A DNA stretch of 7,477 bases from Deltaproteobacteria bacterium (GTDB taxonomy: Bacteria; Desulfobacterota; Dissulfuribacteria; Dissulfuribacterales; S140-46): assembly GCA_015491585.1 (NCBI GenBank), contig WFVQ01000205.1, positions 1 through 7,477 on the forward strand. The letters run 5' to 3'. The position numbers and the translations under genes are program-made. The notes beneath the pieces are model-generated. The model had not been told where the DNA came from, searched no databases, and saw nothing but the letters and a program-made list of their open reading frames with translations. Below, one piece after another: positions 1 to 6,781 of this stretch. Positions within the stretch are counted from its first letter, which is position 1. The number at the start of each line of letters is the position of its first letter.

Positions 1-1
1 C

Positions 2-1906
2 TCCATCACCTTTGACTCCGGCATCAAGATCGGGAAGACCACCACGGTCCAGGTGTCGTTCGCCCGCATCCCTGGACGTGGCGGCAGTGCGGTCCTGACT
101 CCTCCCCACCCCCAGTTTGCGAAGATGGCCGGGAAAAAACCTCTGGGAGGGAAGAAAACCCCTGCCCTTACCCCGAAGCCGACCATGATGAACAACAAGG
201 CGCGGCCCAATGGCCAACGGCCAAGACCGGTGCCCTTTTCCCTCGAACATGGCATACGGATACTTTCGCCCACCTCCAGGGCCAAGTTCTATGCCGGAGA
301 GACCATTACCGTCCGTTATCAAGTCACAGACAGTACCTACAGGGGCAATATCACCTTTACGATTACCGACAGAGGCGGACGTCAGGCGGCTCGCGTGACT
401 GTTCCACAAGGAACCAACCAGGTCTCCATGACGCTGCGTAGCGACGTCACTGGCACTGGTTTCTACGTCCAGGCCCGCGGCTCCGATACAGTATATGGCG
501 AGAGTGATCCGTTCGAGATCCACGCCAACTCGGCCAGGGTGGAGTTCCAGGAGATAGATGAAAATATGGCCTTTGCTGGCGTCATGCTGCCTGTCAACTA
601 CCGTGTGAGCCGCCGCATCGCCCCCGGCCCCATCACCTTTGAGCTGCGTTTATGGGGCCAGCGAAACGGCCAGCCCATCAGCACGGCTACGGCGTTCTAC
701 CGGCCTCCGTTGCCGGAAGCTAATCTCTCCCTGGCCTATCAGACCGTCAAGGTGAAAATACCAGTCGAAGGAATAGCCACCAGCAGCCATAATAGCGCGC
801 GATATCGGTATGTTATCTTGGCTAAGATAGGAGCGCATGGGGAGCGCGGCATCTCTATCAGCCCTTCCTTTCACATCCGTCACGGCGGAGCAAGATCTGA
901 AACAGGCGGAGAAGGGCTGCAACTGTCATGCTCTATAGTAGGAGGACAGACACGTTTTTACATGGGTGACACCATGCACATCCAGGCGTCAAACTCCCTG
1001 CGGCGCGGAATGGTCAATCGTCAACTCTTTTTCGTGCCTCTCGATGGCTCCAGAAATTCCAGGACCAAGATCAAACGTATCATCTTAAACGGTAGTCCTG
1101 ACATAACATCCTTTGAGGTTCCTCTTACCGGAATCGCCCCAGGCAATTATCGACTGCGGTTGGTGGCCGATGTCGTGTCAGGGGAGGGAGGCCAAAATCA
1201 GGTCGTCCATGGCACCGCTGAATCCAGGCCCTTTGTCCTGTTGGCCAGGCCATCTTCTCATGAGGAACCGGTGCTCCAGGTCAGACTGCCGCAAGAGGGA
1301 TATAGATTGCCTCTGGATGTGAACGTGCCGGTGAGCTGGGACGTTGTTTCCGGATGGGAGGATGGTGATCGTATAGTGTGCCGTTTGCGTCATGGAGCCA
1401 ATGAACTCTACACCAGAACTCGATGGGAACCACATGGATTGATAGGCATGTTCAATCCCAGGACAAGCGCCGACTCAGCTGGGAACTATCAGGTCGTAGT
1501 TGAACATCGGCGTGGAGACCGGGTGCTGAATTCAGTAACGAGGAACTTTGTCTGGTTTTTCCTGGCGACTCCACACTGTTCAAGCTCTCATCCCATTAAT
1601 ATAGTGGAGGTCCATCCCCGCGGAGACAGCAGTTATCGAGCCGGTGGCACCATGCATGTGGAATTTTGCGTGGTGGGTTCTATCGAAAATCCACATGATA
1701 TTACAGGAGTGCGAGTTCTCCTCTCGAGGGAGTCTACTGGCCAAGAGTGGACGGTGGGCGAGTGGCATCCAGGGGCACCGCAGAGGTTTGACTGGCCTAT
1801 TCCGCACGCCATGGATGCGGCTTCGGATTATCATCTCCGCATCATGGAGATCGGCGGATCGACGGTTGTCAGGTATCCTCATGCAATAGAGATCGAGGGG
1901 CCGTGA
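2..1906 (+). CDS. Multi-domain Ig-like repeat protein, C-terminal part (5' end outside window)
   Basis: The reading frame is open from the first complete codon at 2, and the codons before the GTG at 53 already read as a beta-strand (ITFDSG...TTTVQVSF). The gene therefore starts upstream and the GTG is internal. After a Pro/Lys/Arg-rich linker (about 95-250) come five beta-sandwich modules of about 90-115 residues: roughly 251-520, 533-877, 917-1240, 1271-1558 and 1595-1903. They share an opening hydrophobic strand, a 'Y.AG/MG.T..V.' strand and a closing 'G.Y.......' strand. The last module ends in FDWPIP...SDYHLRIMEI, the signature of bacterial Ig-like domains related to the KRE9/KNH1 N-terminal family. 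No membrane anchor, sorting motif or catalytic motif is visible and the protein ends right after the last domain. It is probably an extracytoplasmic or surface protein, but its signal peptide would lie outside the window. The binding partner is unknown. Domain type is fairly sure, function is not. Confidence 0.8.
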   Translation, partial: SITFDSGIKIGKTTTVQVSFARIPGRGGSAVLTPPHPQFAKMAGKKPLGGKKTPALTPKPTMMNNKARPNGQRPRPVPFSLEHGIRILSPTSRAKFYAGETITVRYQVTDSTYRGNITFTITDRGGRQAARVTVPQGTNQVSMTLRSDVTGTGFYVQARGSDTVYGESDPFEIHANSARVEFQEIDENMAFAGVMLPVNYRVSRRIAPGPITFELRLWGQRNGQPISTATAFYRPPLPEANLSLAYQTVKVKIPVEGIATSSHNSARYRYVILAKIGAHGERGISISPSFHIRHGGARSETGGEGLQLSCSIVGGQTRFYMGDTMHIQASNSLRRGMVNRQLFFVPLDGSRNSRTKIKRIILNGSPDITSFEVPLTGIAPGNYRLRLVADVVSGEGGQNQVVHGTAESRPFVLLARPSSHEEPVLQVRLPQEGYRLPLDVNVPVSWDVVSGWEDGDRIVCRLRHGANELYTRTRWEPHGLIGMFNPRTSADSAGNYQVVVEHRRGDRVLNSVTRNFVWFFLATPHCSSSHPINIVEVHPRGDSSYRAGGTMHVEFCVVGSIENPHDITGVRVLLSRESTGQEWTVGEWHPGAPQRFDWPIPHAMDAASDYHLRIMEIGGSTVVRYPHAIEIEGP

Positions 1907-1942
1907 CCGCGGCCTGTTATGACAGCCGTCGAAAAGGTGGAT

Positions 1943-2008
1943 TCAAGCGCCGTTGGCAACTCGTCATCTTCACATGACGATAAAAGATGCTATGGCTTCG
2001 GCGCTTGA
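1943..2008. repeat. Nested inverted repeat (10-bp outer stem, 7-bp inner hairpin)
   Basis: TCAAGCGCCG (1943-1952) is perfectly complementary to CGGCGCTTGA (1999-2008). Inside it TCGTCAT (1961-1967) pairs perfectly with ATGACGA (1974-1980) across a 6-nt loop. Unpaired segments of 8 nt and 18 nt separate the two stems. The structure lies in the 3' untranslated region of the Ig-repeat gene, immediately before the terminator-like hairpin. On the minus strand the outer stem is followed by ATCCACCTTTTCG, a weak T-tract, so it could also help end transcription from the cyclase side. It could be an mRNA 3'-end stabiliser or part of a small RNA. It matches no RNA family that I recognise. Confidence 0.6.
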
Positions 2009-2016
2009 CCGAACAG

Positions 2017-2078
2017 GGTCGGGACGAGGCGCGGTCTGGAAGCGCACATGAATGCCCTCTCGTCCCGACCATCTTTTT
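2017..2078 (+). terminator. Rho-independent terminator candidate for the Ig-repeat gene
   Basis: GGTCGGGACGAG (2017-2028) and CTCGTCCCGACC (2059-2070) form a perfect 12-bp GC-rich stem, followed by ATC and five T's (2074-2078). The 30-nt loop is long for a terminator but contains GCGC...GCGC (2029-2032 / 2042-2045), which could fold it further. It lies about 110 nt after the stop of the upstream gene. The mirrored strand has no T-run after the stem, so it should work mainly on plus-strand transcripts. Confidence 0.65.
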
Positions 2079-2219
2079 GTATCTCACCTGGCGCCGGACA
2101 GTAATTGTCGACAACAGCCCTTATCCGGTGTGCCCCAGACTTCTGGACACGGACTCACGTATCCCGGGATATGCAAAATCAAGCGGGACGAAGAAAGAAA
2201 CATCATCTGGTAAGGGGGA

Positions 2220-3485
2220 TCATCCGCGCGGCCGCGGTGTCGGCGCCGCGGCACCTCCCCAAACCATCGTCTTCTCTCCCTCGATCTTGGTGAAAAAACA
2301 GAACTTGTTACCGCCCAGCCGCTTTGCACGGTACAGGGCGCGATCAGCCCTGTTCAACAGGATGTCCACCGTGGCACCATCGTCTGGGTAGAGGGCGATG
2401 CCGGCGTTCAGCTTGGGATGTACAGGAGTGCCGCCCACCATAACCCGCCTCGAGAGGTGGCCAAACATCCGCCTGACCACCATCGCAGCGTTCTCCCTCT
2501 CCTTTATCCCGTCCAGCAGAAGGATGAACTCGTCACCCCCTATCCTTGCCATCTCGGTTATCTTTCTGGTCACCGTATCTGTCTTGCGTATGCACTGCAT
2601 TATTTGAGTTGCGATGTGGACGAGCAACTGTTCCGCTGCCTTGCGGCCAAGCCTCTTTTCTATCTCCTTGAAATCGTGAATACTCAACAAGGCAAAGGCA
2701 ATTGTGGACCGGTTGCGCTTCGCGCGCTCCACGGCCTGCTCGGCAACCTGCTCGAACCAGCGCCTATTAGGGATATTGGTAACGGGATCGAGAAAGGCCA
2801 TCTCCCTTAGCTCCCTGTTGAGCTTTGCCAGGTCGTTGGCGAGGCGCTCCTGCTTCAAGTTGGCCACGATGGACTCGTTGATCTGCCTGTTCTGCTGGCG
2901 GGCGAAAAAGCTTATAACCGCCATGTAGCCAGCGAGCAGGAGGAGAAGCGGGATATTAGCCTCCTGGGCCACGAATAGGGACCAGTAGAGCAGCGATAGG
3001 AAGATGGGAAAGTTGAAGGCGTAAAACGCGGGAAGGTAAAGCGCTGTGGTTACCATTGATATGGCGGAGATGGAAATCAGGACTATCACCACCACCGAAT
3101 TTACCAGAATAGGCGCATGTGTGCCTGGCACCAGGGGAAGAACAGCCCAAGAGATGCCGTTCAACAAGGCCCCTGCCGCGAACAGAACCGTCTTCTTGGA
3201 GCCGCTCCGCACCCCCCTGCTCTCTATGATCCTCTGTTCCAGGTAGATGAGGAGCAGCCATGCCAGCGAGGTAATAGAAAAGAATCCTAACCACATCCAA
3301 AGATGGCCGGGCGCGCACGCGCCGTACAACACCATTACCACCAGCAAGGCGGCAGCCTGCCCTACAGCCGCGGTAGCTCCTCCGCCCTGATACAACATGG
3401 AAACCAAGCGAGAGCGAGTCTCGGCCTTCAACCCGGAATCAACCCGGTGCCTGCGCCTGCGCACCATCTCCATACAAGCATCCAT
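2220..3485 (-). CDS. Membrane-bound diguanylate cyclase (GGDEF)
   Basis: It joins two GTP into the second messenger cyclic di-GMP at the inner membrane. The 421-residue protein starts with a short basic cytoplasmic tail. Six hydrophobic segments follow (about residues 37-58, 62-82, 99-120, 124-148, 152-173 and 178-195), an unnamed MASE-like sensor region. A helical linker (197-228) and a GGDEF domain (about 229-405) complete it. Visible motifs are FLDPVTNIPNRRWF at the domain start, GGDEF intact at 316-320 (2526-2540), and GIALYPDDG with ADRALYRAK near the end. RKTD (300-303) fits the RxxD inhibitory site but is 12 rather than the usual 5 residues before GGDEF. No EAL or HD-GYP domain is present. 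I chose ATG 3485 because AAGGGGG sits 5 nt upstream. The longer TTG start at 3551 has no ribosome site and lies at the predicted transcription start. The gene is divergent from the sigma operon and convergent with the Ig-repeat gene. The ligand of the membrane part is unknown. Confidence 0.93.
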   Translation of the reverse strand: MDACMEMVRRRRHRVDSGLKAETRSRLVSMLYQGGGATAAVGQAAALLVVMVLYGACAPGHLWMWLGFFSITSLAWLLLIYLEQRIIESRGVRSGSKKTVLFAAGALLNGISWAVLPLVPGTHAPILVNSVVVIVLISISAISMVTTALYLPAFYAFNFPIFLSLLYWSLFVAQEANIPLLLLLAGYMAVISFFARQQNRQINESIVANLKQERLANDLAKLNRELREMAFLDPVTNIPNRRWFEQVAEQAVERAKRNRSTIAFALLSIHDFKEIEKRLGRKAAEQLLVHIATQIMQCIRKTDTVTRKITEMARIGGDEFILLLDGIKERENAAMVVRRMFGHLSRRVMVGGTPVHPKLNAGIALYPDDGATVDILLNRADRALYRAKRLGGNKFCFFTKIEGEKTMVWGGAAAPTPRPRG

Positions 3486-3490
3486 GACGG

Positions 3491-3497
3491 CCCCCTT
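3491..3497 (-). promoter_or_regulatory. Ribosome binding site that sets the cyclase start
   Basis: Read on the minus strand, AAGGGGG lies 5 nt before ATG 3485. It is the only Shine-Dalgarno match at good spacing to an in-frame start, so it decides against the 22-codon longer TTG start. A second purine block, GAGGAGG (3523-3529), lies further upstream with no in-frame start at normal spacing. Confidence 0.65.
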
Positions 3498-3539
3498 ATC
3501 AAAAGTGGCACCCGCCGATTGGCCTCCTCGAAGCAGAAA

Positions 3540-3567
3540 TAGACGACCCAATAGGTTTAACTATACA
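3540..3567 (+). promoter_or_regulatory. Weak promoter candidate for the sigma-factor operon
   Basis: TAGACG (3540-3545) and TATACA (3562-3567) are separated by 16 nt and give a poor -35 and a fair -10 match. The -10 box overlaps that of the divergent cyclase promoter, so if real the two would compete for polymerase. I see no clear ECF-type (GGAAC plus spaced TC) promoter at a usable position: GGAAC at 3636-3640 is too close to the start codon. The true promoter could be a type I cannot recognise. Confidence 0.22.
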
Positions 3568-3586
3568 AGAGTTGGTGATATGTCAA
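3560..3586 (-). promoter_or_regulatory. Sigma-70-type promoter for the diguanylate cyclase
   Basis: On the minus strand a perfect -35 box TTGACA (3581-3586) is followed after 15 nt by TATAGT (3560-3565), five of six matches to the -10 consensus. The spacer is shorter than the ideal 17 nt, which may make it weak or activator-dependent. Transcription would begin near 3553, giving a leader of about 67 nt before ATG 3485. Confidence 0.6.
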
Positions 3587-3660
3587 GGGATCAGAAAGAA
3601 AAAGCGGCATCAATTGAACCTTTTTCTTGAAAGAAGGAACAAAAGTTTAAAAAATAAGGC

Positions 3661-4197
3661 ATGGTGAGAGAAAATGAAATTCTAAGGCGGGTTGCAAAAA
3701 GGGACAAAGCGGCTTTCACCGAACTGTTCCAGTCCCTACACAGGCGCGTCTATTTCTACGCGCTGAATGTGGTCAGGGAGGAGTACCTGGCAGAGGAGGT
3801 GACGGCTGAAACCTTTGCGGAGGTATGGCGTTGCGCCGCGTCGTTCAAGGGGGACTCAAAGCCATCGACCTGGATACTGGGAATTGCCAGAAATATCGCC
3901 CTGAAGCAGATCCGGGCCTCCAGGCGTCACCAGGACGACGACCTGGAAAGCCATTTCGAACTGAGCGACGAACAGGGTTCGGCCTTCGTCTCCAGGCTGG
4001 AAGACATAGACCTGGTAAAGAGGGCCTTGGAACGGCTCTCATGGAAGCACAGGGAGATAATAGAGCTGGTATTCTATGAGGAGCTCTCTTATGAAGAGAT
4101 AGGCAAGATCCTCAACATTCCAGTAAACACCGTAAAGACCAGGGTCTTCTATGCCAAAAAGGCACTGAAAGCAACACTGGCCTCTATGGGAGAATAA
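3661..4197 (+). CDS. ECF-type RNA polymerase sigma-70 factor
   Basis: An alternative sigma factor that directs RNA polymerase to a small set of promoters, usually for envelope functions. At 178 residues it has the normal ECF length and two-domain build. Sigma region 2 spans about 16-86, with EYLAEEVTAETFAEVW (41-56) in the core-binding part and STWILGIARNIALKQIR (69-85) in the -10-recognition part. Sigma region 4 spans about 117-175, with the helix-turn-helix LSYEEIGKILNIPVNTVKTR (142-161) for the -35 element. Region 1 and region 3 are absent, as expected. An in-frame TAA at 3655 limits the start to ATG 3661 or the adjacent GTG 3664. The AAGG at 3656-3659 is oddly close to the ATG and better spaced for the GTG, so the start is uncertain by one codon. 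The anti-sigma gene follows 4 nt later, so it is very likely controlled by that protein. Its exact ECF group cannot be fixed by eye. Confidence 0.95.
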   Translation: MVRENEILRRVAKRDKAAFTELFQSLHRRVYFYALNVVREEYLAEEVTAETFAEVWRCAASFKGDSKPSTWILGIARNIALKQIRASRRHQDDDLESHFELSDEQGSAFVSRLEDIDLVKRALERLSWKHREIIELVFYEELSYEEIGKILNIPVNTVKTRVFYAKKALKATLASMGE

Positions 4198-4201
4198 AAA
4201 G

Positions 4202-4813
4202 ATGAGCGCGGAACTGGAAAAATATAAGGCCCTCGTACCCGCATATATCTCGGGCAAACTGAACGAAAAGGAGCTGGAGGAGTTCCAATGGGCCATTGAA
4301 CGGTTTCCTGAGCTCGCTCAAGCCGTAGAAGAAGACATGGCCCTCAGGAGAACCATGAAAAAAATGGAGCAGAAATGCAACGTCCGCTCCGACGCCATAT
4401 TCTCCAAGGTAGAAGCGAGGGTGAGTGAAGAAGAGAGTCCCCTTTCCGACCACATCCCAAAAGCGCCAGGATTCCTGGCGTGGCTCAGGGATATGTTCGC
4501 CTCCCCGCGGCTGGCATGGGGGATGTGCGCCCTGCAGGCAGCAGCCCTTGCCGTGGTTCTCTGGGTCCAAGAGCCCGACTTTCGTACCATGTCCACGTCG
4601 AACCTGCCCAACAAGCAGGCGATTGCATTGAACGTAATTTTTAAAAAGGACGCCAATATAAACCAAGTGCTTGAGTTGCTGAAAAAAAACCAGGGCAGGA
4701 TAGTTGACGGTCCGGCTGGCCCTGGAGTATTTTTGGTCGAAATTCCAAAAGAAGTGGGTATTGGCGGGATCAAAACGGCCAAAATCGTAGAGTTTGCTGA
4801 ACCTGCCTACTGA
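4202..4813 (+). CDS. Membrane anti-sigma factor with periplasmic propeptide-like domain
   Basis: It probably holds the ECF sigma factor inactive at the inner membrane until a signal arrives. The 203-residue protein has a helical cytoplasmic part (1-58, 'LVPAYISGKLNEKELEEF') in the style of an anti-sigma domain. That part lacks the HxxxCxxC zinc motif: its region has no His and the first Cys is residue 59. A single membrane helix follows at about 103-123. The periplasmic end (139-203) contains NQVLELLKKNQGRIVDGP, GVFLVEIP and a final AEPAY. This pattern recurs in C-terminal domains of proteobacterial anti-sigma factors and resembles the fold pattern of subtilisin (inhibitor I9) propeptides. 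The gene begins 4 nt after the sigma stop, and its ribosome site GGGAGA (4188-4193) lies inside the sigma gene, so the two are translationally coupled. The role is inferred from position and architecture. The signal and any release protease are unknown. Confidence 0.85.
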   Translation: MSAELEKYKALVPAYISGKLNEKELEEFQWAIERFPELAQAVEEDMALRRTMKKMEQKCNVRSDAIFSKVEARVSEEESPLSDHIPKAPGFLAWLRDMFASPRLAWGMCALQAAALAVVLWVQEPDFRTMSTSNLPNKQAIALNVIFKKDANINQVLELLKKNQGRIVDGPAGPGVFLVEIPKEVGIGGIKTAKIVEFAEPAY

Positions 4814-4849
4814 ATCCAGTCAATATCGATCATTCATGGGGGGGAGTCC

Positions 4850-6781
4850 ATGTCGAGGAGGCTGCTTAAATCGTTGTGGGTTGCTGTGGCAGCCCTTTTT
4901 ATTTTTTCGGGATATGCACACGGAGAAGGCGACTCCGCCTTCACTATGCTGTCACCCGATACTAGCGGTGTTGTCGTGGGCAAACGGCCGACGATTAAGT
5001 GGAAGATCGGGGATATGACGGCAGGTGACGGCCTGCTTGTTATGATGGACGGAGTTGATATCACCGCCCTGGTCCACTGCGACGACGGTGGGATATGTAT
5101 CTATCGTCCTTTCCAGGTACTGGCCGCGGGCGATCACTCGGTGCAGTTCATATGGCGAGATAGGGAGGGCCAGGAGCACTCCGAGACCATACAATTTCAA
5201 TCCCGCCAGACCTCGCTATTCCAGGAGGCCTACACCTCTACCGAGGCCAGCGTCAACTATCAGGCGGTTCTGGACAAGAGGGACCAACCCCAGATTCCAT
5301 ACTCCAAAGCCGATTCAGAGATCACCAGCGAGGCGTCGCTTAAGACCACCAGATGGCACTTCACCGCAAAAAGTCAATTTAGGTATCTCGACCAGAACCT
5401 GCCGGTCATGCCTCCACAAGAGAAGGGAATAGACCTCGTGAACTTCCTGGTCAGCTCTGGATATCAGAGAGATGCCATGAAGATGGAGGGCGAGCTCGGC
5501 GATGTCCAGGTCTCTGAGACCCAGAACACCGTAAACGGTTACGCGCGGCGGGGCGGCCAGCTCTTTCTGGACTACAAGGCCCTGGGCCTGCACGCCTTTT
5601 CGGTCCAGACCGATCAGGTATTCGGGCTTGACGGCGGCCTCGGAATAGGCACAGACCCTTTCGACCAGCTCACCGGTATCTCAGGAAGCCTCTCCCTGCT
5701 CAAAGAGCAGCTCAAGCTCAAGACCCTCTTCGCCAAAGGCGGGGAGCGCGGCAGCTCATTCGGCATCTCCACCCTGGACGGCGGAAAGAAAGGGGAAGTG
5801 GCCGCCCTTGTCATGGAGGCGGCGTTGCTGGACCAGCGTCTCAGCATAGAGGGTGAATACGACGTGTCCAAATACGACGGCGACACCAGCGACGAGTTCG
5901 GGCAGGAGAGCGACAAGGCATACAGGATAAAACTGGCCTGGAACGGCTCTACCTTCGGGGCCGACGCAAGCTATGAATATATGGGGCCGGAATACGAAGT
6001 CATAGGAAACCAGGGGCTCCCCAAGAACCGGGAAGGGTTCACCCTGGGCGGCAGGATCATGGCGCCCGTGCACAGCCTGGACGTCAGATTCTCCAGGTTC
6101 AACGACAACGTAGAAGACGACGATCTATACCCCACAGTCTATACGTCGGAGGGCTCTATAAGCTACACCTTCTCCAAGTTTCAGAGCCTGCCCATCTCCA
6201 TCTCTTATCAGAAATCCATCCAGGACAGCAGTGACGAACCCGAGTATACGCCGGAGACCGACTTCCACACCGACACCGTCAACCTCAACCTTACCTGGAT
6301 TAAGGGCCTCTGGAACCTAGGCATCCAGGGCGGCTACTCATACATGAACGACAAGACCGGGATGATCGGCGACACCACCACGGTCATCTTCTCATTTACA
6401 CCATCCTATTCCGGCACACATCTCCAGATAACCCCCATGTTCAGCTACAACAAGTCCATCACCCATATCATAGACGTCGAGACCGACACCTATACCGCCA
6501 ACCTCGACCTGCAATGGCAGATGACCAAGAGGCTGCACTGGTCCGCAGCGGGCAATTACAACATCATGCAGGCCGACGACGACTCCATGGACCAGCGCAA
6601 CCTGAACCTAAATTGCCGGCTTGCGTACAAACTCATGGAAGGATGGCGGTCCGTACTGGAACACCCAACTGTGGGCATAAGAGGACAGTATGCATGGCAG
6701 GAAGACAAAATCTACCACATGGAGTCTGACTCCTATGCCGTATTGATCGACTTCACCGCCAATATAAAACTGACCTTCTAG
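4850..6781 (+). CDS. Outer-membrane beta-barrel protein with N-terminal Ig-like domain
   Basis: A 643-residue predicted outer-membrane protein. It begins with a signal peptide (MSRRLLKS then a hydrophobic core to residue 21) likely cut near residues 23-25 (GYAHG/EG). Residues about 30-117 form an Ig-like domain of a type common before surface modules: RPTIKWKI, a 'MMDGVDIT' turn, 'YRPFQVLAAGDHSVQF'. It has two nearby cysteines (77 and 83) that could form a disulphide. From about 150 to the end the sequence alternates short amphipathic strands with polar, Asp/Gly-rich loops. It closes with YAVLIDFTANIKLTF, whose terminal Phe fits the BAM insertion signal. That length could make a barrel of 20 or more strands. 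The start is ATG 4850 after a GGGGAG site. The gene follows the anti-sigma gene by 36 nt and precedes the PKD gene by 9 nt. It could be a porin, or export or anchor its Ig-rich neighbour. The barrel is fairly sure, substrate and role are not. Confidence 0.85.
   Translation: MSRRLLKSLWVAVAALFIFSGYAHGEGDSAFTMLSPDTSGVVVGKRPTIKWKIGDMTAGDGLLVMMDGVDITALVHCDDGGICIYRPFQVLAAGDHSVQFIWRDREGQEHSETIQFQSRQTSLFQEAYTSTEASVNYQAVLDKRDQPQIPYSKADSEITSEASLKTTRWHFTAKSQFRYLDQNLPVMPPQEKGIDLVNFLVSSGYQRDAMKMEGELGDVQVSETQNTVNGYARRGGQLFLDYKALGLHAFSVQTDQVFGLDGGLGIGTDPFDQLTGISGSLSLLKEQLKLKTLFAKGGERGSSFGISTLDGGKKGEVAALVMEAALLDQRLSIEGEYDVSKYDGDTSDEFGQESDKAYRIKLAWNGSTFGADASYEYMGPEYEVIGNQGLPKNREGFTLGGRIMAPVHSLDVRFSRFNDNVEDDDLYPTVYTSEGSISYTFSKFQSLPISISYQKSIQDSSDEPEYTPETDFHTDTVNLNLTWIKGLWNLGIQGGYSYMNDKTGMIGDTTTVIFSFTPSYSGTHLQITPMFSYNKSITHIIDVETDTYTANLDLQWQMTKRLHWSAAGNYNIMQADDDSMDQRNLNLNCRLAYKLMEGWRSVLEHPTVGIRGQYAWQEDKIYHMESDSYAVLIDFTANIKLTF

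Larger units (their letters stand above)
1907..2219. other. Non-coding region between convergent genes, rich in inverted repeats
   Basis: This 313-nt stretch separates the stop of the Ig-repeat gene from the stop of the diguanylate cyclase gene. I see no convincing gene: the short open frames show no start signal, no familiar motif and mostly run into the cyclase in antisense. It holds a nested stem at 1943-2008, a terminator-like hairpin at 2017-2078, and then three short perfect or near-perfect palindromes at 2105-2114, 2135-2146 and 2160-2171. The stretch GTGTGCCCCAGACTTCTGGA (2128-2147) loosely resembles IS3-family element ends, but no transposase or partner end is present. Confidence 0.7.

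Noticed and set aside
53..55. GTG 53 as the true start of the Ig-repeat gene.
   Set aside because: The frame is open to the window edge and the preceding codons read as a typical beta-strand of the same protein. There is no Shine-Dalgarno before the GTG.
1907..2080. A c-di-GMP riboswitch, SRP RNA or 6S RNA in the structured intergenic region near the cyclase.
   Set aside because: The conserved cores of these RNAs are not present. For example there is no GGAAGGAAGCAG-type SRP loop and no GEMM core, and the region lies after genes, not before them.
1987..2391. A 134-codon plus-strand open frame across the intergenic region and the end of the cyclase gene.
   Set aside because: Half of it is antisense to the conserved GGDEF domain, it has no ribosome site, it crosses the terminator hairpin, and its product has no domain-like pattern.
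3428..3511. A 27-codon minus-strand frame starting at GTG 3511, with GAGGAGG (3523-3529) upstream and overlapping the cyclase start; a possible leader peptide.
   Set aside because: The gap from GAGGAGG to the GTG is 11 nt, longer than usual, and the peptide shows no recognisable pattern. It remains possible but is unsupported.
3486..3551. A 22-residue N-terminal extension of the cyclase from TTG 3551.
   Set aside because: It has no Shine-Dalgarno, lies at the predicted transcription start, and ATG 3485 has a strong site.
4184..4782. Long minus-strand frames opposite the anti-sigma gene.
   Set aside because: They are antisense to a well-supported gene, without start signals or family motifs.
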